From: Neisseria sp.
GTDB lineage: Bacteria; Pseudomonadota; Gammaproteobacteria; Burkholderiales; Neisseriaceae
Direction of reading: 5' to 3'
Assembly (NCBI GenBank): GCA_030528455.1
Contig: JAUMYW010000007.1
Span: 16,931 to 80,930, forward strand
DNA: 64,000 nucleotides
This document shows, piece after piece, positions 8,634 through 17,080 of this stretch. The notes beneath the pieces are model-generated. The model searched no databases. It saw nothing but the letters and a program-made list of their open reading frames with translations, and was not told the origin of the DNA. Both the position numbers and the translations under genes were made by a program. How positions within the stretch are numbered: position 1 is the stretch's first letter; the number at the start of each line of letters is the position of its first letter.

Positions 8634-9136
8634 TGCCCGGATTATCAGAAACACAGCAACACTTTCGCGATGCCATGGCCGCCTGCGTTTCGGGGGTACA
8701 CGTCGTTACAACAGACGGCAGTGCGGGGCGTTACGGCATTACGATGACGGCGGTTTCACCCGTAACGGACGAACCGCCGACATTGATGCTCTGCATCAAC
8801 AGGCAGGCGGGTATTGTGCCGGTGTTGCAGCAAAACCGTGCTTTGTGCGTCAATATTTTGTCTGCAGGGCAGCAGGACTTGGCAGAACATTTTGCAGGCA
8901 TAACCAAACTGCCTCCTCAGGAGCGTTTTGAATATCATTCTTGGCATCGCGGCAAAAACGGTCAGTTGCAGGTAGAGGGAGCTTTGGCACATCTGCACGG
9001 CAATTTGGCGCAGGAATGGGAAGTCGGTACGCATAAAGTTTTTTTGGCGGAAATCGACGAAATCACCGTGTATGGTGATGCCTTGAACAATCCGGCTTTG
9101 GTCTATTTTCGAAGGAAATTCGGCGGATTGTTGTAA
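8633..9136 (+). CDS. flavin reductase family protein (HpaC-like)
   Basis: A 167-residue flavin reductase-like FMN-binding domain protein related to HpaC, the small NADH:FAD reductase component of 4-hydroxyphenylacetate 3-monooxygenase. Family features visible are the N-terminal ACVSGVHVVTT and GITMTAVSPVTDEPP segments that line the flavin site and the central LCVNILSAGQQDLAEHFAG. The start ATG overlaps the farR stop (TAATG), so the two are cotranslated. No large oxygenase subunit (HpaB) is found in the window, so the enzyme may serve another flavin-dependent partner. A paired uptake-sequence terminator follows. Confidence 0.85.
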   Translation: MPGLSETQQHFRDAMAACVSGVHVVTTDGSAGRYGITMTAVSPVTDEPPTLMLCINRQAGIVPVLQQNRALCVNILSAGQQDLAEHFAGITKLPPQERFEYHSWHRGKNGQLQVEGALAHLHGNLAQEWEVGTHKVFLAEIDEITVYGDALNNPALVYFRRKFGGLL

Positions 9137-9160
9137 AGATAGTCATATAAAGATAAAGAT

Positions 9161-9201
9161 ATGCCGTCTGCAACTTTCCGGATAGGGTTTGCAGACGGCA
9201 T
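9161..9201. terminator. paired inverted uptake sequences, bidirectional terminator
   Basis: ATGCCGTCTGCAA is followed 15 bases later by its exact reverse complement, a 13-bp stem between the convergent hpaC-like gene and mnmG. Neisserial genomes commonly use inverted uptake sequences as factor-independent terminators, and the position at the junction of converging genes fits that role. Confidence 0.75.
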
Positions 9202-9219
9202 TGTTTGCTTGGGTAAGAT

Positions 9220-11106
9220 TTATTTTGCGTCTCTAAACCCGCGTTTCAAATGCACCATCAGCAGCGCGACTGCGGCAGGCGTTACCCCCGAAATCCGTGA
9301 AGCCTGCCCCACTGTTTCGGGACGGTGTTGGTTGAGTTTCTGCTGCACTTCGGCGGACAAGCCTTTCACTTTGCCGTAATCGATGTTTGCAGGCAGCTGC
9401 AGTGTTTCCAAATCGCGGCGGCTGCCGATTTCCTCGTTTTGCCGCTCGATATAGCCCTGATATTTCACCTGAATTTCCACCTGTTCCACCACCGTTTCCG
9501 CCAATTCGTTTTCCGGCTTCGCACCGTCCAGCGTCATCAGCGCGGCGTAGTCCAGATTGGGACGGCGCAGCAAATCGTGCAGATTGGCTTCGCGGCTCAA
9601 TTTTTGCCCGAACACGCGGATTTGTTCGCTTTCAGGCAGCTTGGCGGGTGTGTACCACGTTGATTTCAAACGCTGGATTTCGCGTTCCACCTGCTCGCGC
9701 TTGTCGCTGAACGCTCGCCATTGCGCTTCAGAAACCAAGCCGATTTTGTAGCCGTCTTCGGTCAGGCGCATATCGGCGTTGTCTTCGCGCAGTTGCAGGC
9801 GGTATTCGGCGCGGCTGGTAAACATGCGGTAGGGTTCGTTCACGCCTTTGGTAATCAAATCGTCCACCAAAACACCGAGATACGCCTGTTCGCGCCGCAA
9901 AATCAAAGGCTCCCGCCCGCGCACGAACTGCACGGCATTCGCGCCCGCCAGCAGGCCTTGCGCGGCGGCTTCTTCGTAGCCTGTGGTGCCGTTGATTTGT
10001 CCGGCGAAAAACAGCCCGTCTATGCTTTTGGTTTCCAAGCTGGCTTTCAGATTGCGCGGGTCAAAATAATCGTATTCAATCGCGTAGCCGGGGCGCAAAA
10101 TATGTGCGTTTTCCAGCCCTTTCATGCTGCGGACGAGCGCGATTTGCACGTCAAACGGCAGGCTGGTGGAAATGCCGTTGGGATAATATTCGTGGGTGCT
10201 CAGCCCTTCGGGTTCAAGGAAAATCTGATGGCTTTCCTTGTCGGCAAAACGGTTGATTTTGTCTTCGATAGACGGACAATAACGCGGACCCACACCCTCG
10301 ATTTTGCCGGTAAACATCGGACTGCGGTCGAAACCGCTGCGGATAATATCGTGTGTTTTCAAGTTTGTATGCGTAATCCAACACGACACTTGGCGCGGGT
10401 GCATGGCGGCGTTGCCGCGCACCGACATCACGGGAACGGGCGTGTCGCCGGGCTGCTCGGTAAGCCGGGAAAAATCAATGGTGCGCCCGTCCAAACGCGG
10501 CGGCGTGCCGGTTTTCAGACGGCTTTGCGGCAGTTGCAATTCTTTCAGGCAGCCTGAAAGTCCGTGCGCGGCAGGGTCGCCTGCGCGTCCGCCCGCGTAG
10601 TTTTCCATGCCGATGTGGATTTTGCCCGCCAGAAACGTCCCCGCCGTCAGCACCACCGCGCGGGCTTTAAATTCCACGCCCATCGCGGTTTTCACGCCGC
10701 TCACGCGGCCGCCGTCCAGCGTGATGTCTTCCACCGATTGTTGGAATAATTCCAAATTTTCCTGATTTTCCAACAGGTAACGAATGGCGGCTTTGTACAG
10801 TACGCGGTCGGCTTGAGCGCGGGTGGCGCGAACCGCCGCGCCTTTGCTGGCGTTCAAACGGCGGAACTGAATACCCGATTGGTCGGTTGCCAATGCCATC
10901 GCGCCGCCGAGCGCGTCCACTTCGCGGACGAGATGCCCTTTGCCGATGCCGCCGATGGACGGATTGCAGGACATTTGTCCCAAAGTTTCAATATTGTGGG
11001 TGAGCAACAAAGTAGATGCGCCCATGCGGGCGGCGGCAAGTGCGGCTTCCGTGCCGGCGTGTCCGCCGCCGACCACGATAACATCATAAATTTTAGGGTA
11101 AATCAT
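9220..11106 (-). CDS. mnmG: tRNA uridine-5-carboxymethylaminomethyl(34) synthesis enzyme MnmG
   Basis: A 628-residue FAD enzyme that, with MnmE, installs the (carboxymethyl)aminomethyl group on wobble uridine 34 of certain tRNAs. The dinucleotide-binding loop [11 protein letters not shown] sits at residues 11-21, followed by [14 protein letters not shown] and the family block [11 protein letters not shown]. The C-terminal ~150 residues form the helical MnmE/tRNA-binding domain. The length is normal for the family. It stands alone on the minus strand with a divergently arranged DUF819 gene upstream; mnmE and rsmG are not adjacent. Confidence 0.97.
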   Translation of the reverse strand: MIYPKIYDVIVVGGGHAGTEAALAAARMGASTLLLTHNIETLGQMSCNPSIGGIGKGHLVREVDALGGAMALATDQSGIQFRRLNASKGAAVRATRAQADRVLYKAAIRYLLENQENLELFQQSVEDITLDGGRVSGVKTAMGVEFKARAVVLTAGTFLAGKIHIGMENYAGGRAGDPAAHGLSGCLKELQLPQSRLKTGTPPRLDGRTIDFSRLTEQPGDTPVPVMSVRGNAAMHPRQVSCWITHTNLKTHDIIRSGFDRSPMFTGKIEGVGPRYCPSIEDKINRFADKESHQIFLEPEGLSTHEYYPNGISTSLPFDVQIALVRSMKGLENAHILRPGYAIEYDYFDPRNLKASLETKSIDGLFFAGQINGTTGYEEAAAQGLLAGANAVQFVRGREPLILRREQAYLGVLVDDLITKGVNEPYRMFTSRAEYRLQLREDNADMRLTEDGYKIGLVSEAQWRAFSDKREQVEREIQRLKSTWYTPAKLPESEQIRVFGQKLSREANLHDLLRRPNLDYAALMTLDGAKPENELAETVVEQVEIQVKYQGYIERQNEEIGSRRDLETLQLPANIDYGKVKGLSAEVQQKLNQHRPETVGQASRISGVTPAAVALLMVHLKRGFRDAK

Positions 11107-11301
11107 GGTGTCGGTAATATTGGAAAAATCGGCAGATTGTACGCTTTTTCCTGCCGGTCGGAAAGTTCGGGCTGTGCCGTCCGTGCTGCAGACGGCTTGC
11201 TTTGTCGGACAGGCTGTCGGGCGGGCATGGATTTTCGGACGGTTTTGTTTTATGGTTCGGGTTGGGTCGGAAGACCGATTGGAATTTGAGGAGAATGATA
11301 A

Positions 11302-12504
11302 ATGGATACTTTGATTAAGGCGGACGACACGCTTTTGCTGTGGGCGTTTGTGATGCTGGCGGCAACGGCGGCGGTGGTGATGGAACAGCGGGCGAAGTGG
11401 GCGGCGAAGGTGCCGGGTGCGGTTACGGCTTTGCTGATTGCGCTGGCGGCATCGAATTTCGGTCTGATTCCGACCGATGCGCCGGTTTACGATGCGGTGT
11501 GGGGTTATATCGTGCCGCTGGCGATTCCGCTGCTGCTGTTTCAGTTGGACATCCGTTCGGTGTTTCGGGAAAGCGGACGTTTGCTTTTGCTGTTTGCCGT
11601 CAGTTCGGCGGGAACGGTAATCGGCGTGATGGCGGGTTTTGCGATGTTGAAAGACCGCATTCCGGAGTTGGATAAGGTTTCGGGCATGATTGCGGCTTCT
11701 TATACCGGCGGTGGCGTGAATTTTGCGGCGATGACGGCGAAGCTGGAGCCGAGCAAGGATATTACGTCTGCGGCGGTGGTGGCCGACAATCTGATGATGG
11801 CCTGTTATTTTCTGATTCTGATTACTTTGGCCGCTTCGGGTTTTGCCCGCCGCGTGTGGGGCAGTCCGTACAGCAATCAGGCGGAGCAGGTTTCAGACGG
11901 CCAAAATCAGGCGGCGGCGTTTTGGAAGCCTAAGGCGGTTTCTTTGGAAAGCATGGCCTTGTCGTTGGGCGCGGCGATTCTGCTGGTGGCGGTGTCGTTT
12001 ACTGTGTCGAAGTTTTTGAAAGGTGTGCTGGATGCAGACGGCAACATCGCGCTGGAAATGCTGTTTGCGCTGCTGACAGATAAATATCTGTTGCTGACGA
12101 CGCTGACTTTTGCCGTGATTTGGCTGCTGCCGCAGCAGACTGCCAAACTCAACGGCAGTCAGGAATTGGGCATGTACTGCATTTTCTTGTTTTTTGTCGT
12201 AATCGGCGTGCCGGCTTCGATTCCGCTGATTTTGCAGAATACGCCGCTGCTGTTTGTGTTTACTCTGACCGTGGCCGTTGTCAATCTGGCGGTTACGCTG
12301 CTGGCGGGCAAGCTCTTCAAATACAGCATTGAAGAAGTGGTGCTGGCGTGCAATGCCAATATCGGCGGCCCGACCACGGCGGCGGCTTTGGCCATCGGTC
12401 AGGGCTGGCGCGCGTTGGTCGGCCCGATTCTGGTCATCGGCACGGCCGGCTACATTGTCGGCAACTATATCGGCTCGCTGGTGTACGCGCTGCTTGGCAG
12501 TTGA
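11302..12504 (+). CDS. DUF819 family membrane protein
   Basis: A 400-residue polytopic membrane protein of the DUF819 (YjcL-like) family, with about ten hydrophobic segments and the family block [12 protein letters not shown] near residues 133-144. A second glycine-rich patch, [13 protein letters not shown], lies near residues 350-362. A hydrophilic loop of about residues 190-215 separates the two halves, which look like an internal inverted repeat of a secondary transporter. The function is unknown; the family is distantly related to sodium-dependent carriers. The ribosome site is GAGGAG 10-15 bases upstream. It ends at a paired uptake-sequence terminator. Confidence 0.8.
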   Translation: MDTLIKADDTLLLWAFVMLAATAAVVMEQRAKWAAKVPGAVTALLIALAASNFGLIPTDAPVYDAVWGYIVPLAIPLLLFQLDIRSVFRESGRLLLLFAVSSAGTVIGVMAGFAMLKDRIPELDKVSGMIAASYTGGGVNFAAMTAKLEPSKDITSAAVVADNLMMACYFLILITLAASGFARRVWGSPYSNQAEQVSDGQNQAAAFWKPKAVSLESMALSLGAAILLVAVSFTVSKFLKGVLDADGNIALEMLFALLTDKYLLLTTLTFAVIWLLPQQTAKLNGSQELGMYCIFLFFVVIGVPASIPLILQNTPLLFVFTLTVAVVNLAVTLLAGKLFKYSIEEVVLACNANIGGPTTAAALAIGQGWRALVGPILVIGTAGYIVGNYIGSLVYALLGS

Positions 12505-12520
12505 GCGGCCGATAATCGGA

Positions 12521-12555
12521 ATGCCGTCTGAAAACAGCAGTTTTTCAGACGGCGT
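12521..12555. terminator. paired inverted uptake sequences, terminator
   Basis: GCCGTCTGAAAA (12523-12534) and TTTTCAGACGGC (12542-12553) form a 12-bp stem with a short loop between the converging DUF819 gene and the patatin-like gene. This pair uses the AA-ending dialect, unlike the CA-ending pair at 9161. Confidence 0.75.
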
Positions 12556-12578
12556 TTGCTTATGCGGCTGCAGACGGC

Positions 12579-13457
12579 TCAGCGCGAACGTTCGGACAAT
12601 TTGCGTTTGATTTCAGGCAAGGCCTGGCGTGCGGCCGCTTCGCCCAATTTGATGGCGCGCTGTTTCTGGTCGAAACCGCCGACCGCGCCCAAATCCAGCA
12701 CGGCCGGCTTGATGACGACATCTGCTTTGGACAGTTCCCGATGCAGCGCGGCAGTGCTCATGATGTTCAGCGTTTGGTCGAGATAGCTGAAAAAGCCCGC
12801 TTCGGTGTTTTTGCCCGGGCGGGCGGAAATATCGACTGCAATCACGAAATCCGCGCCCTGAGAGCGTGCGGCGGAAACGGGAACGGGTTGCGACAGGCCG
12901 CCGTCCACATATTTCCTGCCGCCGATAATGGCGGGCTGAAACACGTTCGGAATGGCAGCGGAAGCGCGGACGGCCTGCCCGGCGTTGCCGGTGTTGAAGG
13001 CGACTGCCTTGCCGTTGGTAAAGTCGGTAGCCACGGCGGCAAATTTTTTCGGAAAGGACTGCATCGGACGGTTGCCGACTTTGCGGTTGATGTAGTTTTG
13101 CAGTTTTTCGCCTTTGATGAAGCCGCTGGTGGAAAGCGTCAGATCGACCAAATCGGTTTTGCCGAGAATTTCGGCTTCCAACTCCAAGCGGTCGGGCGAC
13201 ATGCCGGAAGCGTAAAGGCTGCCGACTATCGAGCCCGCCGAAGTGCCGGTTACGATTTTGACCGGAATGCCGCTTTGTTCCAGCACTTTCAAAATGCCGA
13301 TATGGGCAAAACCTTTGGACGCGCCACCGCCCAAAGCAATGCCGATGACGGGCGGTTTGGCGGTTTTCGTTACGCTCGGCGGCGGTGTGGTGCTGGGACA
13401 GGCGGTCAGAAGCAGTGCGGCGGATAAGGCCAGCAGGCTTCGGCGGGTGTATCGCAT
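12579..13457 (-). CDS. patatin-like phospholipase family lipoprotein
   Basis: A 292-residue predicted lipoprotein. The signal peptide ends in the lipobox LLTAC with lipidated Cys20, followed by a Pro/Thr-rich linker. The RssA-like patatin domain starts near residue 36: oxyanion loop GGGASKG, nucleophile Ser73 in GTSAG and catalytic Asp185 in VDGG, making a Ser-Asp dyad. It is expected to hydrolyse acyl esters of lipids at the envelope. A good ribosome site (TAGGAG) lies 6 bases before the ATG. A paired uptake-sequence hairpin separates it from the nitroreductase gene upstream. The substrate is unknown. Confidence 0.9.
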   Translation of the reverse strand: MRYTRRSLLALSAALLLTACPSTTPPPSVTKTAKPPVIGIALGGGASKGFAHIGILKVLEQSGIPVKIVTGTSAGSIVGSLYASGMSPDRLELEAEILGKTDLVDLTLSTSGFIKGEKLQNYINRKVGNRPMQSFPKKFAAVATDFTNGKAVAFNTGNAGQAVRASAAIPNVFQPAIIGGRKYVDGGLSQPVPVSAARSQGADFVIAVDISARPGKNTEAGFFSYLDQTLNIMSTAALHRELSKADVVIKPAVLDLGAVGGFDQKQRAIKLGEAAARQALPEIKRKLSERSR

Positions 13458-13500
13458 GGAAACTCCTAATTAATAAGGGGCGGCGGATGTTTGGGACAGG

Positions 13501-13531
13501 CTGCAGACGGCTTGGCATATGCCGTCTGCAG
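13501..13531. terminator. paired inverted uptake sequences between co-directional genes
   Basis: CTGCAGACGGC and GCCGTCTGCAG form an 11-bp stem around a 9-base loop. It lies downstream of the minus-strand nitroreductase gene and before the patatin-like gene, and so probably ends the nitroreductase transcript. Confidence 0.6.
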
Positions 13532-13539
13532 AAGGCAGG

Positions 13540-14097
13540 TTACCAATAAACCGCGAAGCGTTCGGTGTCGGTATTTTTCGGTGCGGACGGATCGTAGGGT
13601 GCAGTCCCGATTTTAATCAGGCCGATGATTTTTTCCTGTTCGGTGCAGCCGAAAGCTTCGCGCAGCAGCGGAGAGTTCACCCACATGCCGGTAATCCAGA
13701 CATTGTCGAAGCCCTGAGCTTTGGCCGCCAGTTGGACGGCATAGGCGGCGCAGCCCGCACTCAAATGCTGCTCCCATTCCGGTTTGCGGGTTTCGCCTTC
13801 CGTAACGGGCGAGGTGATGACGGCGATGGTCATCGGAGCCATTTTTCCGACCCGTTCGGCTTTGTCTGCCGCTTCCTGTCCCATTTTGAACAGGGATACT
13901 GTGTCGCGGAGCAGTCGGCGGTAACGCTCCCTGCCTTCTTCGCTTTGGATAACAACGAAACGGTAAGGCGTGAGCAGACCGTGGTCTGGAACCTGCGTGG
14001 CGGCCTGCAAAATGGTTTCCAACTGTAATTCGTCGGGTGCGGGTTCGGCCAGCGTTTTGGTGGAACGGCGGGAGGTGAGCAGTTCTAAAATGTCCAT
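13540..14097 (-). CDS. nitroreductase family protein (YdjA-like)
   Basis: A 185-residue single-domain FMN nitroreductase. The family N-terminus RRSTKTLAEPAP is followed by VPDHGLLTPYRFVVI, which matches the FMN phosphate and ring-binding region of minimal YdjA-type enzymes. The later GFDNVWITG and IIGLIKIGTA segments complete the fold. It would use NAD(P)H to reduce quinones or nitro compounds; the physiological substrate is unknown. The ATG at 14097 has the ribosome site AAGGAAAC upstream. It is 24 bases downstream of bioC on the same strand and may be cotranscribed with it. Confidence 0.87.
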   Translation of the reverse strand: MDILELLTSRRSTKTLAEPAPDELQLETILQAATQVPDHGLLTPYRFVVIQSEEGRERYRRLLRDTVSLFKMGQEAADKAERVGKMAPMTIAVITSPVTEGETRKPEWEQHLSAGCAAYAVQLAAKAQGFDNVWITGMWVNSPLLREAFGCTEQEKIIGLIKIGTAPYDPSAPKNTDTERFAVYW

Positions 14098-14121
14098 AAT
14101 GTTTCCTTTTGTGTGTGCGGA

Positions 14122-14913
14122 TTATGCGGACGGCTTGCGCGGGTAAAACTGTACGGGGCTTTCGCCTGCGGGCAAAACGTTTTTTTTCACGGCGTGGCCG
14201 AACACGGTTTCCAGCGTGATGCCGATGCCGTCTGCAAGCCATTGCGTGATGCGTTCGCGCGCGGCGGCACGGCTGCCGTTGTCGACAAAACGCAGGCTTT
14301 GCCACAAGCCCAAATTATCCATATCCTGCCAGAAGGTTTCGGCACGGGTATAGTCCAAACGCAGCTTTGCGGTGTCCATCACGGGGTCGTAAAAGCCGCA
14401 GTCGGGCAGCATGTCGCCCAAGTCGTGCATATCGAAAAACATCGGCGTTTCGCACATGATGTCTTCGGTTTTCAGACGGTCCAGCAGTTCCGTCAGACTG
14501 TCGCGGCCGAAATGGGTGAAAAACAGCAGGCCGTCTGTTTTCAGCGCATGCGCCCATTGCCGGAACACGGGCAGCGGCTCGGCTGCCTGTATCAGTCCCA
14601 AATTCGACCACAGTATATCGGCTGCCGCTTCGGGCAGTGGCGCATCGGCGGCTCGGCAGTGTTGCGGAACACTTTTGCCCGTGAGCCTGGACAGCCAGCC
14701 GCTGCGGCGTTCGGCGGCGGCGGCTTCGAGAAAGCCGGGGCGGCTGTCGTATTCGGAAAATGCAGCTTTCGGATAACGTTCGGCCAAGAGTTTGCGGCTG
14801 GTGTCGCCGTCTGCACCGAACAGCAGAATCTGTTGAGGCGTACGGGTCAGCAGGGTCAGGCGTTCGTTGCTGTGTTCGGCAAAATGGCGGTGGACCAGCC
14901 AGCGGTCGTTCAT
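14122..14913 (-). CDS. bioC: malonyl-ACP O-methyltransferase, BioC-like
   Basis: A 263-residue methyltransferase-like protein next to bioH, the arrangement expected for pimelate synthesis for biotin: BioC methylates malonyl-ACP and BioH later removes the methyl. BioC-like features are the segment ILWSNLGLIQ in the middle and FTHFGRDSLTELL after it. The glycine motif of SAM binding is altered (LLFGADGD in place of a DxGxGxG pattern). The frame continues upstream, but a start before 14913 would run into bioH, so the ATG giving MNDRW is preferred. An uptake-sequence hairpin lies in the 82-base gap to bioH. The BioC name rests on context and partial motifs. Confidence 0.72.
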   Translation of the reverse strand: MNDRWLVHRHFAEHSNERLTLLTRTPQQILLFGADGDTSRKLLAERYPKAAFSEYDSRPGFLEAAAAERRSGWLSRLTGKSVPQHCRAADAPLPEAAADILWSNLGLIQAAEPLPVFRQWAHALKTDGLLFFTHFGRDSLTELLDRLKTEDIMCETPMFFDMHDLGDMLPDCGFYDPVMDTAKLRLDYTRAETFWQDMDNLGLWQSLRFVDNGSRAAARERITQWLADGIGITLETVFGHAVKKNVLPAGESPVQFYPRKPSA

Positions 14914-14956
14914 GCGGAAAATCCTTTTGGTAACTGTTTGGTGCGATGTCCGGCTG

Positions 14957-14977
14957 CAGACGGCTTTTCGCCGTCTG
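14957..14977. terminator. inverted uptake-sequence hairpin between bioH and bioC
   Basis: CAGACGGC and GCCGTCTG form an 8-bp stem with loop TTTTC, followed by an A-run on the plus strand. It lies between the minus-strand bioH and bioC genes and may end or attenuate the bioH transcript. Confidence 0.5.
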
Positions 14978-14995
14978 AAAAAACAAATCGCCGGT

Positions 14996-15742
14996 TTAGA
15001 AACCGTGTCTGCTGCCGAAATCGGCCAACAGACGGGCAAACTCCGAAGCATGACTTAAGAACGGTGCGTGTGCCGCTTTCTCAATCAGGGCAAATTCGGC
15101 ATTCGGCAGATGCATTTGCAGATAATGGCCCATACGCGGCGGCGTAATGGTGTCTTTACCGCCGAAAACGAGCAAAACGGGCGCGCCAATCTGCGGCAGC
15201 AGGGCTCGGGCATCGGCTCGGGCAACGGCTTGCAGCGCTTCGTTCAAGGCTTTGGGTGCACCGTGCTTCACAATATCGGGCAAAACCTGTTCCATAATGC
15301 CCTGCTGCTCTTTGGCATACAGGAACTGCAATTGCAGAAACTGCTTCATATATTTGTGGTAGTCTTGCCGGAACAGTGTAATCATTTTGTCCAAAGCCGG
15401 ATTGCTCAGACCTTCGGGATAATCGGGTGTAGCGCGGAATTTGGCAAACGAGGCGGTCAGGCAGAGTGCGCGCACCTTGTGCGGATGGCGTGCGGCGATA
15501 TGCAGGGCAACCAGTCCGCCGAGTGACCAGCCGACAATGAAACTGCCGTCTGCAAGTTCTGCCGCAATGCGGTCGGCAGTTTCGGCAACATCGAATCTGC
15601 CTTGGAATCCTGCCGAACCGTGTCCCGGCAAATCAGGCGCGAAAATCCGCCAATGTTCCGGCAGGCGGCGGAGCAGTTCGTCGAAAATATGGTGGTTGGC
15701 TGCCCAGCCGTGTATCAGGCAGACCTGTGGAGAGAAAGACAT
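14996..15742 (-). CDS. bioH: pimeloyl-ACP methyl ester carboxylesterase
   Basis: A 248-residue alpha/beta hydrolase that cleaves the methyl ester of pimeloyl-ACP, ending fatty-acid-type elongation in biotin synthesis. The triad is Ser73 in GWSLGG, Asp197 in FGGKD and His225 in KAAHAPF, with the oxyanion block LIHGW at the N-terminus. The preferred start is ATG at 15742. A TTG at 15766 would give eight extra residues of no family likeness. The chosen start codon overlaps the comF start on the other strand. Without bioC next door it could only be called a generic hydrolase, so the name is partly contextual. Confidence 0.85.
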   Translation of the reverse strand: MSFSPQVCLIHGWAANHHIFDELLRRLPEHWRIFAPDLPGHGSAGFQGRFDVAETADRIAAELADGSFIVGWSLGGLVALHIAARHPHKVRALCLTASFAKFRATPDYPEGLSNPALDKMITLFRQDYHKYMKQFLQLQFLYAKEQQGIMEQVLPDIVKHGAPKALNEALQAVARADARALLPQIGAPVLLVFGGKDTITPPRMGHYLQMHLPNAEFALIEKAAHAPFLSHASEFARLLADFGSRHGF

Positions 15743-16481
15743 GACACGCTTTCCGTTCGGTATCAAGCTGCAAAAAACCTGCTTATTATGCCACGATTCA
15801 AGCTGTTCGGCAGTTTGTGCGGATTGTTTGGACGACTTGGCCGTGTCGGCACTTGACCCGTCTGCCGTTTGTCCGCGCTGCGGCGGAAAGGGAGACGGTG
15901 CAACCGCGTGCGGAGCGTGCCAGAAGAAACCGCCGCCGTTTGAAAAATTGTGGTCGTCCGTATATTACGAACCGCCGGTCAGCGGAGTGCTGCACGCATT
16001 CAAGCATCAGGGTGTCCGGAATCTTGCCCCAGTATTGGCGGAACTGATGTGCCGTCTGCAGCCTTCCTGGTTGGGTGATGTGCCGATAGATGCCGTAATG
16101 GCGGTACCGCTGAGCCGCGAGCGGCGGTGGCAGCGCGGTTTTAACCAATGCGACGAATTGGCGGAACATTTGGCGGCGGCATACGGTTGGGAAACCATCC
16201 CGTTCGATACGGTGTGCAGGCGGCATCGGCCTCCGCAGAGCACGCTGGTCCGGAAGGCGAGGCGGCAAAATCTGAAAAACAGCTTTTATTTGGCGGAGCG
16301 GCAAGGATGGAAACAGTATTTTCGGCGGCGATTTGATGTTAAAAACCGTAATCTCCTGTTAATTGACGACGTATGCACCACAAATGCAACATTGGAAGAA
16401 TTGGCACGGACGCTCCGCCGTGCGGGGGTTGCACGGATTTTCTGCTGGACATTGGCACGTGCCGGTATGCAAAAATTTTGA
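15741..16481 (+). CDS. comF: ComF family protein
   Basis: A 246-residue ComF/GntX-type protein. The N-terminal four-Cys zinc-ribbon-like part (CLLC, CADC, CPRCG, CGAC; residues about 13-60) precedes a phosphoribosyltransferase-like domain with the PRPP motif LLIDDVCTTNAT near residue 208. ComF homologues are needed for natural transformation, acting on incoming single-stranded DNA with helicase partners. A transformable neisserial host rich in uptake sequences fits this. The ATG at 15741 has the ribosome site GGAGA upstream. It diverges from bioH with overlapping start codons, so the two must share a compact regulatory zone lying inside each other's coding sequence. Confidence 0.9.
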   Translation: MTRFPFGIKLQKTCLLCHDSSCSAVCADCLDDLAVSALDPSAVCPRCGGKGDGATACGACQKKPPPFEKLWSSVYYEPPVSGVLHAFKHQGVRNLAPVLAELMCRLQPSWLGDVPIDAVMAVPLSRERRWQRGFNQCDELAEHLAAAYGWETIPFDTVCRRHRPPQSTLVRKARRQNLKNSFYLAERQGWKQYFRRRFDVKNRNLLLIDDVCTTNATLEELARTLRRAGVARIFCWTLARAGMQKF

Positions 16482-16532
16482 CGGAAATAAAAAGTTTGAG
16501 GCATAGTATGCCGCTTCCTTTGGTGTGAATTT

Positions 16533-17000
16533 ATGTTTGCCGTTGTCCTTTTCCAGCCAGAAATTCCGCCCAACACGGGCAATATCATCCGCCTTTGCGC
16601 CAATACGGGTGCAGATTTGCATTTGGTCAAACCACTCGGTTTTCCCTTGGATTCCGCCAAAATGAAACGGGCGGGACTTGATTATCACGAGTTTGCCGAA
16701 CTGACCGTGCACGAAAATTTCGCCGATTGCCTGAATGCCCTGCGGGGCCGCCGTATTTTCGCATTGAGTACCAAAGGCAAAAGCCGTTACGACCAAGCCC
16801 GGTTTCAAGCGGGCGATGTTTTTTTGTTCGGGCCGGAAACACGCGGACTGCCGCCTGAAATTTTGGACGGACTGCCGCCGGAACAGAAACTGCGTCTGCC
16901 GATGCGGCCGGGCAGCCGGAGCATGAATTTGTCGAATACCGTGGCCGTTATGCTGTTTGAAGCATGGAGGCAGAACGGTTTTGAAGGCGGTGTCGTCTGA
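16533..17000 (+). CDS. trmL: tRNA (cytidine/uridine-34-2'-O)-methyltransferase
   Basis: A 155-residue SPOUT methyltransferase that 2'-O-methylates the wobble base of tRNA-Leu isoacceptors. The trefoil-knot motifs are all present: EIPPNTGNIIRLCANTG near the N-terminus, FGPETRGLP, and the C-terminal block RPGSRSMNLSNTVAV that makes the SAM pocket. The length is normal for TrmL. It follows comF by 51 bases and precedes the RlpA-family gene. No unusual features were seen. Confidence 0.94.
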   Translation: MFAVVLFQPEIPPNTGNIIRLCANTGADLHLVKPLGFPLDSAKMKRAGLDYHEFAELTVHENFADCLNALRGRRIFALSTKGKSRYDQARFQAGDVFLFGPETRGLPPEILDGLPPEQKLRLPMRPGSRSMNLSNTVAVMLFEAWRQNGFEGGVV

Positions 17001-17080
17001 TGCCGTCTGCACCCGCCGCATCATGAATGGAAACAGACGCACGCGGCACAACATCTTTAACTCAAGAACAGGAATGTGTT

